From Natrinema soli (GTDB taxonomy: Archaea; Halobacteriota; Halobacteria; Halobacteriales; Natrialbaceae): a DNA stretch of 5,840 bases. A program made the position numbers and the translations under genes. The notes beneath the pieces were generated by a model that had not been told where the DNA came from, did not search any database, and saw only the letters and a program-made list of their open reading frames with translations. The stretch spans positions 1 to 5,840 of the forward strand of contig NZ_JAQIVI010000102.1 in NCBI RefSeq assembly GCF_028618695.1. The letters are read 5' to 3'. Positions 1 through 5,585 of the stretch are shown in pieces. Each line of letters opens with the position of its first letter. Position 1 is the first letter of the stretch.

Positions 1-35
1 TCGTCGACGCGGTCGAGGCGGCGCGCGACGAGTAG
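1..35 (+). CDS. Possible C-terminal end of an upstream gene (partial)
   Basis: From position 3 one frame reads VDAVEAARDE and stops at TAG (33-35). The alternation of small and acidic residues and the GC-rich third positions resemble the C-terminus of a haloarchaeal helical protein. Only ten codons are visible, so no function can be given and the reading may be fortuitous. The same DNA is partly repeated just after the stop, so the end of this gene may have been reshaped by a duplication. Confidence 0.35.
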   Translation, partial: VDAVEAARDE

Positions 36-56
36 TCGACGCGGTCGAGGCGGCGC
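3..56. repeat. 22-bp perfect direct repeat, 32-bp period, spanning a stop codon
   Basis: Positions 3-24 and 35-56 are identical over 22 bases, both starting GTCGACGCGG. The offset is 32 bp, which is not a multiple of three. Both copies can encode VDAVEAA, but in different frames. The TAG at 33-35 lies at the junction, its G being the first base of the second copy. This looks like a slipped or tandem duplication at the end of a coding region. Confidence 0.75.
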
Positions 57-133
57 TCTCGGCGGTTCCTTCCCGGGGGCGGCCGCGGTACGACCGTTTG
101 TGTGTGCTGGACCGTCTGAGTGTGCTGGTTACC

Positions 134-141
134 GTTTTATG
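134..141 (+). promoter_or_regulatory. TATA-like box for the HtrA/LLM operon
   Basis: The AT-rich stretch TTTTAT stands out in GC-rich surroundings and is centred about 28-29 bp before the GTG at 166. That is the spacing expected for an archaeal TATA box driving a leaderless or nearly leaderless transcript. The BRE-like bases just upstream are not a strong match. An imperfect 18-bp repeat (102-137) adjoins it. Confidence 0.45.
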
Positions 142-165
142 CCACTCGTCGGGGTCGCTACGGGC

Positions 166-1302
166 GTGACTCCAGATCAGCGCACGCGCAGACGAGTCCT
201 TCGAACGGTCGGGGCCACTGTAGCGATCGGCGGCCCCGGGGTCGGCTCGAGTGCTGCGCAGAACGGGCAGGGCGGACAGGACCGCCAGAATGGGCAGAGC
301 GGAGACGGTGACGACGGTGTCGACAGTCCGTATACAGCGACGTATCGCGACACTATCGGGTCCGTCGTGCTGGTCACCGTCTCCGGCCCTCGCGGCGGTG
401 GCGGACTGGGATCGGGGTTTGTCATCGACGATCAGCACGTCGTAACCAACAACCACGTCGTCCAGAGCGCGGCCGAGGGTGGCGTCGAACTGCAGTTCAG
501 TACCGAGGAGTGGCGGACCGCGTCGATCGTCGGCACCGATCCCTATAGCGATCTCGCCGTCCTTCGCGTCGAGGAGCTGCCGGACGTTGCGTCCGGGCTG
601 TCGATCGTCGACCGCGAGCCCGCAATCGGACAGGAGGTGCTCGTCCTCGGCAATCCGCTCGGACTCGATGCCTCGATCTCTCAGGGGATCGTCAGCGGCG
701 TCGATCGAGTGCTGCCCAGCCCGGCGGGCACCTCGATCCCGGCCGCGATCCAGACCGACGCGGCGGTCAACCCCGGCAACAGCGGCGGGCCGCTCGTGAG
801 TCTCGAGGGCGACGTGCTCGGGATCGTCTTCGCCGGTGCCGATCAGACGATCGGTTTCGCGATCTCCTCGCGCCTCGCGAATCGGGTCGTCCCCGCGCTC
901 ATCGAGGACGGCACGTACGAACACCCGTTCATGGGCGTCGCCGTTCAGCCCGTGGGACCGGACATCGCCGAGGCGATCGGACTCGAGGCGGCCACCGGCG
1001 TCCTCGTCACGGAAGTCGTCCCGAACGCGCCCGCCGACGGCGTTCTTCAGCCGGCGGACCCCTCCCGGCCCGGCAGCGGCGACGTAATTGTCGCCATCGA
1101 CGGCGAGGAAATCCAGAATCAGTCGCAGCTACTCTCGTCTCTCGCACTCGTGACGTCGCCCGGCGACACGGTCGAACTCACGATCGTCCGGGACGGCGAA
1201 CGGGGATCGGTCGAAGTGACGCTGGAAGCGCGGCCGGAGCCGCAGCTGCCGCAAACGCCGATCCCGGAAACACCGGGCGAACGCCCTCCGACGGAACCAT
1301 GA
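166..1302 (+). CDS. Tat-exported HtrA/DegP-type serine protease with PDZ domain
   Basis: Trypsin-like (S1C, HtrA family) serine protease, probably acting outside the membrane on damaged or misfolded surface proteins. Numbered from the GTG at 166 (378 aa), the N-terminus carries a twin-arginine motif (TRRRVLR, residues 7-13), a short weakly hydrophobic stretch, then a Gly/Gln/Asp-rich linker to about residue 52. The catalytic triad is intact: His97 in TNNHVV, Asp129 in YSDLAVLRV and Ser206 in NPGNSGGPL. A single PDZ domain covers about residues 255-355 (MGVAVQP through EVTLEA), followed by a Pro-rich tail. There is no lipobox Cys, so it is probably not a lipoprotein. I chose 166 because it puts the Tat motif near the N-terminus and a TATA-like box 28 bp upstream; in-frame starts also exist at 139 (ATG) and 100 (GTG). 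The stop overlaps the start of the next gene. Confidence 0.92.
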   Translation: MTPDQRTRRRVLRTVGATVAIGGPGVGSSAAQNGQGGQDRQNGQSGDGDDGVDSPYTATYRDTIGSVVLVTVSGPRGGGGLGSGFVIDDQHVVTNNHVVQSAAEGGVELQFSTEEWRTASIVGTDPYSDLAVLRVEELPDVASGLSIVDREPAIGQEVLVLGNPLGLDASISQGIVSGVDRVLPSPAGTSIPAAIQTDAAVNPGNSGGPLVSLEGDVLGIVFAGADQTIGFAISSRLANRVVPALIEDGTYEHPFMGVAVQPVGPDIAEAIGLEAATGVLVTEVVPNAPADGVLQPADPSRPGSGDVIVAIDGEEIQNQSQLLSSLALVTSPGDTVELTIVRDGERGSVEVTLEARPEPQLPQTPIPETPGERPPTEP

Positions 1303-2249
1303 CCGAAATCGGCCACAAACTCATCTGCGAGGAGCACGGTCCGAACGATCTCGTCGAGTACGCACAGCTCGCCGACGACTCCGCGTTCGAGTTCGCCATG
1401 ATCTCCGATCACTTCCATCCCTGGCTCGCGAGCCAGGGCGAGAGCCCGCTGGTCTGGAACGTGATCGGTGCCATCGCGCAGGCGACTGACGACCTTCGAC
1501 TGGGAACCGGAATTACCTGTCCGATCATCCGCGTTCATCCGGCGATCATCGCACAGGCGGCCGCGACAGCAGCAACGATGCTCCCCGGCCGATTCTTCCT
1601 CGGCGTCGGCGCTGGCGAGCAGTTGAACGAACACGTTCTGGGCCATCGATGGCCGGAACACGCCGTGCGACTCGAGATGCTCGCGGAGGCGCTCGAGATC
1701 ATCCGCACGCTCTGGGAGGGCGAGACGACCAGTTTCCACGGGGAGTACTACACCGTCGAGAACGCGCGGCTGTTCACGCTCCCCGACGAACTCCCGCCGA
1801 TTCCGATCGCCGCTGACGGCCCGAATGCGGCCCGCTTTGCGGGCGAATTCGGGGACGGCTTCGTCGGCGTCAGTCCCGACTCGGAGCTGCTCGAGGCGTT
1901 CGAGGCGGCGGGCGGCGACGGGCCGCGATACGGCGAGGTCACCGTCTGTTACGATGAAGACGAGGCCAGAGCGGTCGAACGCGCACACGAGATCTGGGCC
2001 ATCGAGGGACTCCCGGGCGAACTGATGTGGGAGTTACCGACCCCAGCGCACTTGGAACAGGCGACGCAGGCCGTCTCGGAGGACGATATCGGGGAGTTGA
2101 TCGTCTGCGGTGACGATCCCGACGAACACGTCGCCGCGCTCGAGGAGTACGTCGACGCGGGGTACGACCGCGTCGTCGTCCATCAGATCGGCTCGAACCA
2201 GGCGGAGTTCGTCGAGTTCTACGAGGAAGAAGTGTTCCCATCGTTTTGA
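1299..2249 (+). CDS. F420-dependent LLM-class oxidoreductase, FGD-like family
   Basis: A 316-aa luciferase-like (TIM-barrel) flavin/deazaflavin enzyme, cytosolic, expected to transfer hydride to or from coenzyme F420. It resembles the family that includes mycobacterial F420-dependent glucose-6-phosphate dehydrogenase (FGD). Shared marks are SDHFHPW (His38, Trp42), the LGTG and HPAIIAQA stretches, FLGVGAGEQLNE (Glu107), WEGETTSFHGEYY, and a C-terminal DPDEHVAALEEYV segment. By recalled alignment, His38, Trp42 and Glu107 match the FGD catalytic-site residues. The Lys/Arg residues that hold the substrate phosphate do not appear to be kept, and the insert around residues 190-215 is shorter, so glucose 6-phosphate is an unlikely substrate. 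Its ATG overlaps the HtrA stop (ATGA), indicating one operon and translational coupling. No strong Shine-Dalgarno is visible. Family is secure; substrate unknown. Confidence 0.93.
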   Translation: MTEIGHKLICEEHGPNDLVEYAQLADDSAFEFAMISDHFHPWLASQGESPLVWNVIGAIAQATDDLRLGTGITCPIIRVHPAIIAQAAATAATMLPGRFFLGVGAGEQLNEHVLGHRWPEHAVRLEMLAEALEIIRTLWEGETTSFHGEYYTVENARLFTLPDELPPIPIAADGPNAARFAGEFGDGFVGVSPDSELLEAFEAAGGDGPRYGEVTVCYDEDEARAVERAHEIWAIEGLPGELMWELPTPAHLEQATQAVSEDDIGELIVCGDDPDEHVAALEEYVDAGYDRVVVHQIGSNQAEFVEFYEEEVFPSF

Positions 2250-2258
2250 GTTCGCCAT

Positions 2259-2283
2259 CGGCGGCTCTCCGACGGTTCCGCCG
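2259..2283. terminator. Possible hairpin between convergent genes
   Basis: CGGCGG (2259-2264) and CCGCCG (2278-2283) can pair as a 6-bp GC stem with a 13-nt loop in the 39-bp gap between two converging genes. No T-tract follows on either strand. Archaeal termination usually relies on T-runs, so this is only a weak candidate. Confidence 0.22.
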
Positions 2284-2288
2284 TATGC

Positions 2289-2510
2289 TCACTCCTCTTC
2301 GGGCGCTTCTCGATCTGCTTCTTCCGGTTCCTCCTCCTCGAGGTCCTCGAGATCGTCCGCCTCCTCGCGGGGCGCGTTCTGGGTTCCGAGGTCGTCGTCG
2401 CCCTCGTCGACCTCGTCGGGATCGCGGTCGATCCGCTCGAGTTCGTCGTCGATCTCTGCTTCTCGTTCCGCCTCGTACTCGTTCGCTCTGTCGGCGTCAT
2501 CTTCTGCCAT
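2289..2510 (-). CDS. Small, extremely acidic protein of unknown function
   Basis: A 73-aa protein starting MAEDDADRANEYE and ending in EAPEEE. By count, 39 of 73 residues are Asp or Glu (16 D, 23 E), with six Arg and no Lys, for a net charge near -33. No Cys, membrane segment or known motif is present. Heptad-like Leu/Ile spacing in the first 30 residues could allow a short helix; the rest is probably disordered. Codon choice supports coding: GAC and GAG dominate and third positions are mostly G/C. The ATG at 2510 is preferred over a longer frame reaching 2609, because the extra 33 residues are not acidic and look non-coding. The gene lies head-to-head with secE and tail-to-tail with the oxidoreductase. 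I cannot assign a function; a chance frame in GC-rich DNA is not fully excluded. Confidence 0.65.
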   Translation of the reverse strand: MAEDDADRANEYEAEREAEIDDELERIDRDPDEVDEGDDDLGTQNAPREEADDLEDLEEEEPEEADREAPEEE

Positions 2511-2625
2511 GAGACGGGATTGGCGGCCAAGCGGTTTGGGCGCGAGGCCGTCGAATGCAACGTCGCTGCTGGTCCCGATCGAGCGCCATTTCGACACCGG
2601 AACGGGCACGATCCGTCGGCGGACA

Positions 2626-2642
2626 CGAAAGACAGATAAAAG
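2626..2642 (+). promoter_or_regulatory. BRE/TATA promoter of the secE-spt5 operon
   Basis: CGAAAGACAGATAAAAG combines a BRE-like CGAAA with the TATA-like AGATAAAAG. The TATA centre (about 2638) is 26-29 bp upstream of the secE ATG at 2667, placing the transcription start at or within a few bases of the start codon. That is the usual leaderless arrangement in haloarchaea and fits the absence of a Shine-Dalgarno in front of secE. Confidence 0.7.
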
Positions 2643-2666
2643 ACCCCGCGTTGTAAACAGACATAC

Positions 2667-2846
2667 ATGGACGTTCCGTACGACCTCACCTCGTACGTTC
2701 GGGTGTTGAAAATGGCGACGACACCCACTACTGAGGAGTTCCTCCAGGTGTCGAAAATTGCCGGTGCAGGAGTCTTGCTGATCGGGCTCGTCGGATTCCT
2801 CATCGGCACGATCATGGTGTTCCTGACCAGCGGTGGTGGCCTCTAA
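2667..2846 (+). CDS. secE: Protein translocase subunit SecE (Sec61 gamma)
   Basis: A 59-aa subunit of the SecYE-beta protein-conducting channel; SecE clamps the two halves of SecY in the membrane. It reads [20 protein letters not shown] at the start, a typical archaeal SecE amphipathic N-terminal helix. The conserved [13 protein letters not shown] segment follows, then one membrane span at about residues 33-53 and a short SGGGL tail. One transmembrane helix is normal for archaeal SecE. The TAA stop shares a base with the ATG of the next gene (TAATG), and pairing with Spt5/NusG is widespread in archaea and bacteria (secE-nusG). A TATA box 26-29 bp upstream implies a leaderless mRNA. The start is well fixed by the family N-terminus. 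Confidence 0.95.
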   Translation: MDVPYDLTSYVRVLKMATTPTTEEFLQVSKIAGAGVLLIGLVGFLIGTIMVFLTSGGGL

Positions 2847-3283
2847 TGGGCATCTTCGCTGTCAAAACGACGGCGAGCCAGGAGCGAACCGTCGCGGACA
2901 TGATCATCAACCGCGAAGAGCCGGATATTCACGCCGCGCTCGCTCCCGACTCGCTGACCTCCTACGTGATGGTCGAGGCCGAAGGCGACGCGGTCCTCAA
3001 TCGGGTCCTCGAGGACATTCCGCACGCGCGGAGCATCGTTCCCGGCGAGTCAGATATTTCGGAGGTCGAACACTTCCTCTCGCCGAAACCGGACGTCGAG
3101 GGAATCGCGGAGGGTGACATCGTCGAGCTCATCGCCGGTCCGTTCAAGGGCGAGAAGGCTCAGGTCCAGCGCATCGACGAGGGGAAGGATCAGGTGACGG
3201 TCGAACTGTACGAGGCGACGGTTCCGATTCCGGTGACGGTGCGCGGCGATCAGATTCGTGTGCTGGATAGCGACGAGCGCTAA
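2846..3283 (+). CDS. spt5: Transcription elongation factor Spt5 (archaeal NusG)
   Basis: A 145-aa elongation factor that, with Spt4, binds the RNA polymerase clamp across the cleft and raises processivity. An NGN domain covers about residues 3-80 (from [18 protein letters not shown] to SEVEHFLSP). It is followed by a single KOW domain at about residues 88-140, with the signature [18 protein letters not shown] and the ending [11 protein letters not shown]. Two domains and about 145 residues are the usual archaeal size; the multiple KOW repeats of eukaryotic Spt5 are absent. It starts on the last base of the secE stop (TAATG), so its translation is probably coupled to secE. Many annotations call the same gene nusG. 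No obvious T-run terminator follows; the next gene downstream converges from the other strand. Confidence 0.96.
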   Translation: MGIFAVKTTASQERTVADMIINREEPDIHAALAPDSLTSYVMVEAEGDAVLNRVLEDIPHARSIVPGESDISEVEHFLSPKPDVEGIAEGDIVELIAGPFKGEKAQVQRIDEGKDQVTVELYEATVPIPVTVRGDQIRVLDSDER

Positions 3284-3337
3284 CACGCTTCTCAGTTACT
3301 GGTACTAGTTCGACGCTGAGAACGGGGTCCGATGCTG

Positions 3338-3365
3338 GTCGGCATCGGTGATCACTGATGCCGAC
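3338..3365. repeat. Near-perfect 28-bp palindrome between convergent genes
   Basis: The left arm GTCGGCATC (3338-3346) and right arm GATGCCGAC (3357-3365) are exact inverted repeats. The centre GTGATCAC (3348-3355) is itself palindromic. Only the pair 3347/3356 (G/T) breaks the symmetry, so 13 of 14 pairs match, and G/T would still wobble-pair in RNA. It sits in the 122-bp gap (3284-3405) between spt5 and the zinc-finger gene. It may be a hairpin ending convergent transcripts or a binding site for a dimeric protein. The rest of the gap holds no gene that I can support. Confidence 0.8.
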
Positions 3366-3405
3366 ATCACTACTGAGGGGGATCAGGGGGTACTGTCGCC
3401 GTTCG

Positions 3406-3693
3406 TTATCGTTTCAGTCCCGTGGCGATCGCTTGCATATCTGCGACGGACTCGATCTCCTCGAGCAACTCCTCGCGCTCCCGAACCGCTTCGGAGCTGG
3501 CACCGTAGGCGCGGACGTATTCGGCGCGGCTGTGTTCGGTGAAGGCGTGACGAATCGCGAGATAGCCGTCCGGAATAATGGTCCCACAGACTTTACACTC
3601 GCGGCGCTGGTGGTCCGTCGCCTGATGGACGACGGCAGACTCGACGTCTTCGAACACCGATCCACAGCCGTCGATCCCGCATTTCCAGGCCAT
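3406..3693 (-). CDS. Small protein with two C2H2-type zinc fingers
   Basis: A 95-aa protein with two zinc-finger-like motifs in tandem. The first is Cys5-x4-Cys10-x12-His23-x4-His28 (CGIDGC... VVHQATDH). The second is Cys33-x2-Cys36-x12-His49-x4-His54 (CKVC... IRHAFTEH). A charged helical C-terminus (about residues 57-95, with REREELLEEI) has no further Cys or His. Small proteins of this form are common in Halobacteria and usually annotated as DUF or zinc-finger proteins; their targets (DNA, RNA or protein) are generally unknown. The start is chosen because MAWKCGIDGC places the first Cys five residues in. A BRE/TATA-like site about 30 bp upstream suggests leaderless expression. It converges on spt5 and diverges from the gene at 3802. 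Function not assigned. Confidence 0.9.
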   Translation of the reverse strand: MAWKCGIDGCGSVFEDVESAVVHQATDHQRRECKVCGTIIPDGYLAIRHAFTEHSRAEYVRAYGASSEAVREREELLEEIESVADMQAIATGLKR

Positions 3694-3718
3694 TCGATAC
3701 GGTCACTCGGACGGCCGC

Positions 3719-3735
3719 CCTAATCATCCTTTCGC
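3719..3735 (-). promoter_or_regulatory. Candidate promoter for the zinc-finger gene
   Basis: On the minus strand the sequence reads GCGAAAGGATGATTAGG. It combines a BRE-like CGAAAG with the AT-rich TATA-like GATTAG, centred about 31 bp before the ATG at 3693. This predicts a start of transcription within a few bases of the start codon. The TATA match is weaker than that of secE. Confidence 0.45.
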
Positions 3736-3801
3736 AGCGAAGGTCATCAATCAAACATGTGCCCGGCAGACCTTCGGCCGTCGAGTTCATCCACTCGAGG
3801 T

Positions 3802-4230
3802 ATGTCGGCGACTAACAGGTCGGAGCTGACGGCGTTCGATGCCGATCGCGTCCGTCAGGTCGTTCAGGAAACGGTCTCCGGACCGTTGTACGCGTTCTGT
3901 GAGTACGACACGGAGTCGTTTCGGCCGCTCTATCTCAGCGACGAGACCGTCTCGATGTACGAGAGTCGAGACGCGATGCTCGAGCACTTCGAGAAAATCC
4001 ACACGAACGTCCACATGGACTTTATGCAGAGCAAGCTCTTTCGAAACACGTTGTTTCCGGACGCCGAGCGCGTGGAGTACATCACGACATCGATGGACTT
4101 CCTGAAGATCCTCCGCGTCTACATCGGCGACGACGGCCTCTTCATCTCGGTCGATCCGGCGGAACCGGTCGTCCCGATCGTCGACGCGATCAAGGCCACC
4201 GTCGAGTGGCCGGAAAATCAGAATTCATAA
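3802..4230 (+). CDS. Haloarchaeal protein of unknown function, 142 aa
   Basis: I do not recognise a characterised family. The 142-aa product is soluble, with no signal peptide or membrane span. The N-terminal part (residues 11-60) reads as a helix (DADRVRQVVQETVSGPL) then strand-like AFCEYD and RPLYLSDETVSMY. The middle (61-85) is helical, with EHFEKIHTNVHMDFMQSKLF. The C-terminal half alternates strands and a closing helix (KILRVYIGDDGLFISVDP, then VVPIVDAIKATV), suggesting a small alpha/beta fold. Similar proteins occur, as I recall, as DUFs in Halobacteria. I chose the ATG at 3802; the in-frame ATG at 3757 would add MCPADLRPSSSSTRG, which does not look like folded protein. GAGGT abuts the ATG, too close for a normal Shine-Dalgarno, and a 6-bp inverted repeat (3781-3786/3793-3798) precedes it. 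The next gene begins 36 nt downstream, so the two may be co-transcribed. Confidence 0.85.
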   Translation: MSATNRSELTAFDADRVRQVVQETVSGPLYAFCEYDTESFRPLYLSDETVSMYESRDAMLEHFEKIHTNVHMDFMQSKLFRNTLFPDAERVEYITTSMDFLKILRVYIGDDGLFISVDPAEPVVPIVDAIKATVEWPENQNS

Positions 4231-4266
4231 CTCGGCGCTGACGAAAGTGAGCGGCGTGACCGACGG

Positions 4267-5019
4267 ATGACGTTCCGAGTCGACTGCCACGTGAAGGTGC
4301 TCAACGACCGCGTGGTCGAACGGGCGAAACGAGCCGGCCTCGACGCGATCGTCTACGCACCTCACTTCACCCGCCTCCCGGAGATCCGCGAGCGCGCGGC
4401 GGACTACACCGACGACGAGCTGCTGGTGATTCCCGCCCGCGAGGTGTTCACCGGGTCGTGGCGACAGCGCAGACACGTCCTCGCCATCGGTCTCGAGGAT
4501 CCCGTTCCGGATTACATCCCGCTCGAGACGGCGATGGCCGAGTTCGACCGACAGGGCGCGGCGGTGCTCGTCCCGCATCCGACCTTCGCGAACGTGAGCT
4601 TCGAGGAAGCCGATCTGAAAGCGCACGCGGAGACGATCGACGCGGTCGAGATATTCAACCCGAAGCACTTTCGATTGCACAATCGCCGCGCGCGCACCCT
4701 CGCCGAGTCGCTCTCGCTCCCGCCGTTTACCTCCTCGTACGCCCACCTCCCGCGAACGGTCGGCGTCGCCCACACCGCCTTCGAGGCGGCTATCGAACGC
4801 GAGGAGGAGCTCGTGACCGCGATCAGGGACGGGATCGCACGCCGGGTCGTCTATGACAACGGCCTCGATCAGTTGACGACGATGGTGTCGGAACTCGCCC
4901 ACCTCGTCTACGAGAACACTTGGAAGAAGGTCGATCGACTCTTCCTGTCGGGAACAGAGCCGACCCATCCCACCCACATTGCGTACGACGGTCGATTCGA
5001 CGACGTGTCAGTCTATTAG
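4267..5019 (+). CDS. PHP-family metal-dependent phosphoesterase-like protein
   Basis: A 250-aa protein with the layout of a PHP (polymerase and histidinol phosphatase) domain and its C-terminal associated region. Recognisable stations are VDCHVK (residues 5-10), where the usual HxH reads His8-x-Lys10; the GLDAIVYAPH strand with His33, where most members have TDH; Glu59 in IPAREV; His70 in RRHVLAIG; His104 in LVPHP; and SSYAH (156-160), replacing the usual GSDAH but keeping His160. GVAHTAF (166-172) and the helical tail resemble PHP-associated C-terminal regions. Two usual metal ligands are therefore changed, so activity may be altered or lost. It follows the 3802 gene after a 36-nt gap, and its TAG overlaps the stop of the opposite-strand Mut7-C gene. 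Substrate unknown; nucleic acid or a small phosphoester are both possible. Confidence 0.82.
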   Translation: MTFRVDCHVKVLNDRVVERAKRAGLDAIVYAPHFTRLPEIRERAADYTDDELLVIPAREVFTGSWRQRRHVLAIGLEDPVPDYIPLETAMAEFDRQGAAVLVPHPTFANVSFEEADLKAHAETIDAVEIFNPKHFRLHNRRARTLAESLSLPPFTSSYAHLPRTVGVAHTAFEAAIEREEELVTAIRDGIARRVVYDNGLDQLTTMVSELAHLVYENTWKKVDRLFLSGTEPTHPTHIAYDGRFDDVSVY

Positions 5020-5552
5020 CCGCTGCGATCGTCACTCTCGGACGTAGTCGCTCGAAATCGGTCTGCGAGCGACCACTTCGACCGTTCGTCGGGTTCTACA
5101 GTCGTTTCCCGGATCTTCGAGAGCGTCTCAGCCACTCGGTCCCAGTGACTCCCGCGCCAGAAGTACTGGCCGCAATCACGACAGACCCGCACCTCGCAGT
5201 CGGCCGGATCGGGCGCGTACTCCGGGGTCGACGCCGTCGAACCGACGGGCTCGAGCGGGCCGTTACACCGCCCGCAGAACCGGGGCTCGTCCGCCAGCGT
5301 CAGGTCGATCCCGGCCGCGTCGAGTGTCGCGAGCTGGGCTTCGACGTCGCGGGACTCGAGGAGGATCGACTCGTCGGCTCGCCCCGCGAGTTCGACGTCT
5401 CGAGTGACGACCGTCCGCTCTTCGTCCCGAGCGACGGCGAGAACGGCATCATCGGCCTCGAGTCCTCGGTCGCCGGCGTACGCGGTGTCGTGGTTGCACA
5501 TTCGCAGATAGGAGACGATTCCGCCGCACATGACGTCGAGGAGGAGTCGCAT
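5016..5552 (-). CDS. Mut7-C RNase-domain protein with zinc ribbon
   Basis: A 178-aa protein of the Mut7-C family (PIN-like nuclease fold joined to a zinc ribbon, Pfam PF01927 as I recall). The start MRLLLDVMCGGIVSYLRM carries the first acidic residue (Asp6). Further PIN-like acidic candidates are Asp34/Asp35 (LEADDAVLAVA) and Asp52 in VVTRDVELA. The zinc ribbon uses Cys93/Cys96 (CGRC) and Cys124/Cys127 (CRDC), followed by the family ending GQYFWRGSHWDRV. The last 35 or so residues are a charged, probably flexible tail. The domain is predicted to cleave RNA; archaeal substrates are not established. It lies 33 nt downstream of polX on the same strand and is probably co-transcribed with it. Its stop overlaps the PHP gene's stop tail-to-tail by 4 bp. 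Confidence 0.9.
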   Translation of the reverse strand: MRLLLDVMCGGIVSYLRMCNHDTAYAGDRGLEADDAVLAVARDEERTVVTRDVELAGRADESILLESRDVEAQLATLDAAGIDLTLADEPRFCGRCNGPLEPVGSTASTPEYAPDPADCEVRVCRDCGQYFWRGSHWDRVAETLSKIRETTVEPDERSKWSLADRFRATTSESDDRSG

Positions 5553-5585
5553 GGAGTGTCGAGGGATGGAAACGGACGCTATCGG

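Noticed and set aside
1119..1988. 289-codon open frame on the minus strand across HtrA and the oxidoreductase
   Set aside because: Shadow frame. It runs antisense to two clearly recognised genes, has no family motifs, and long antisense frames are common in DNA this GC-rich.
2110..2709. 199-codon plus-strand frame rich in Ser and Arg
   Set aside because: It overlaps the oxidoreductase end, lies antisense to the acidic gene and runs into secE. The Ser/Arg-rich composition is what an out-of-frame reading of acidic-protein codons gives.
2219..2815. 198-codon minus-strand frame across the acidic gene and secE
   Set aside because: It runs antisense to secE, which is certain, and its Arg/Thr/Ser-rich composition fits a shadow of the acidic gene.
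3781..3798. 6-bp inverted repeat (TCGAGT/ACTCGA, 6-nt loop) just before the ATG at 3802
   Set aside because: It could mask the start region, but TCGA-rich six-base inverted repeats are frequent by chance in this genome type and no conservation can be seen.
4225..4977. 250-codon open frame on the minus strand opposite the PHP gene
   Set aside because: The plus-strand frame has PHP-like motifs in order. The antisense product is Arg/Glu/Val-rich with no recognisable domain.
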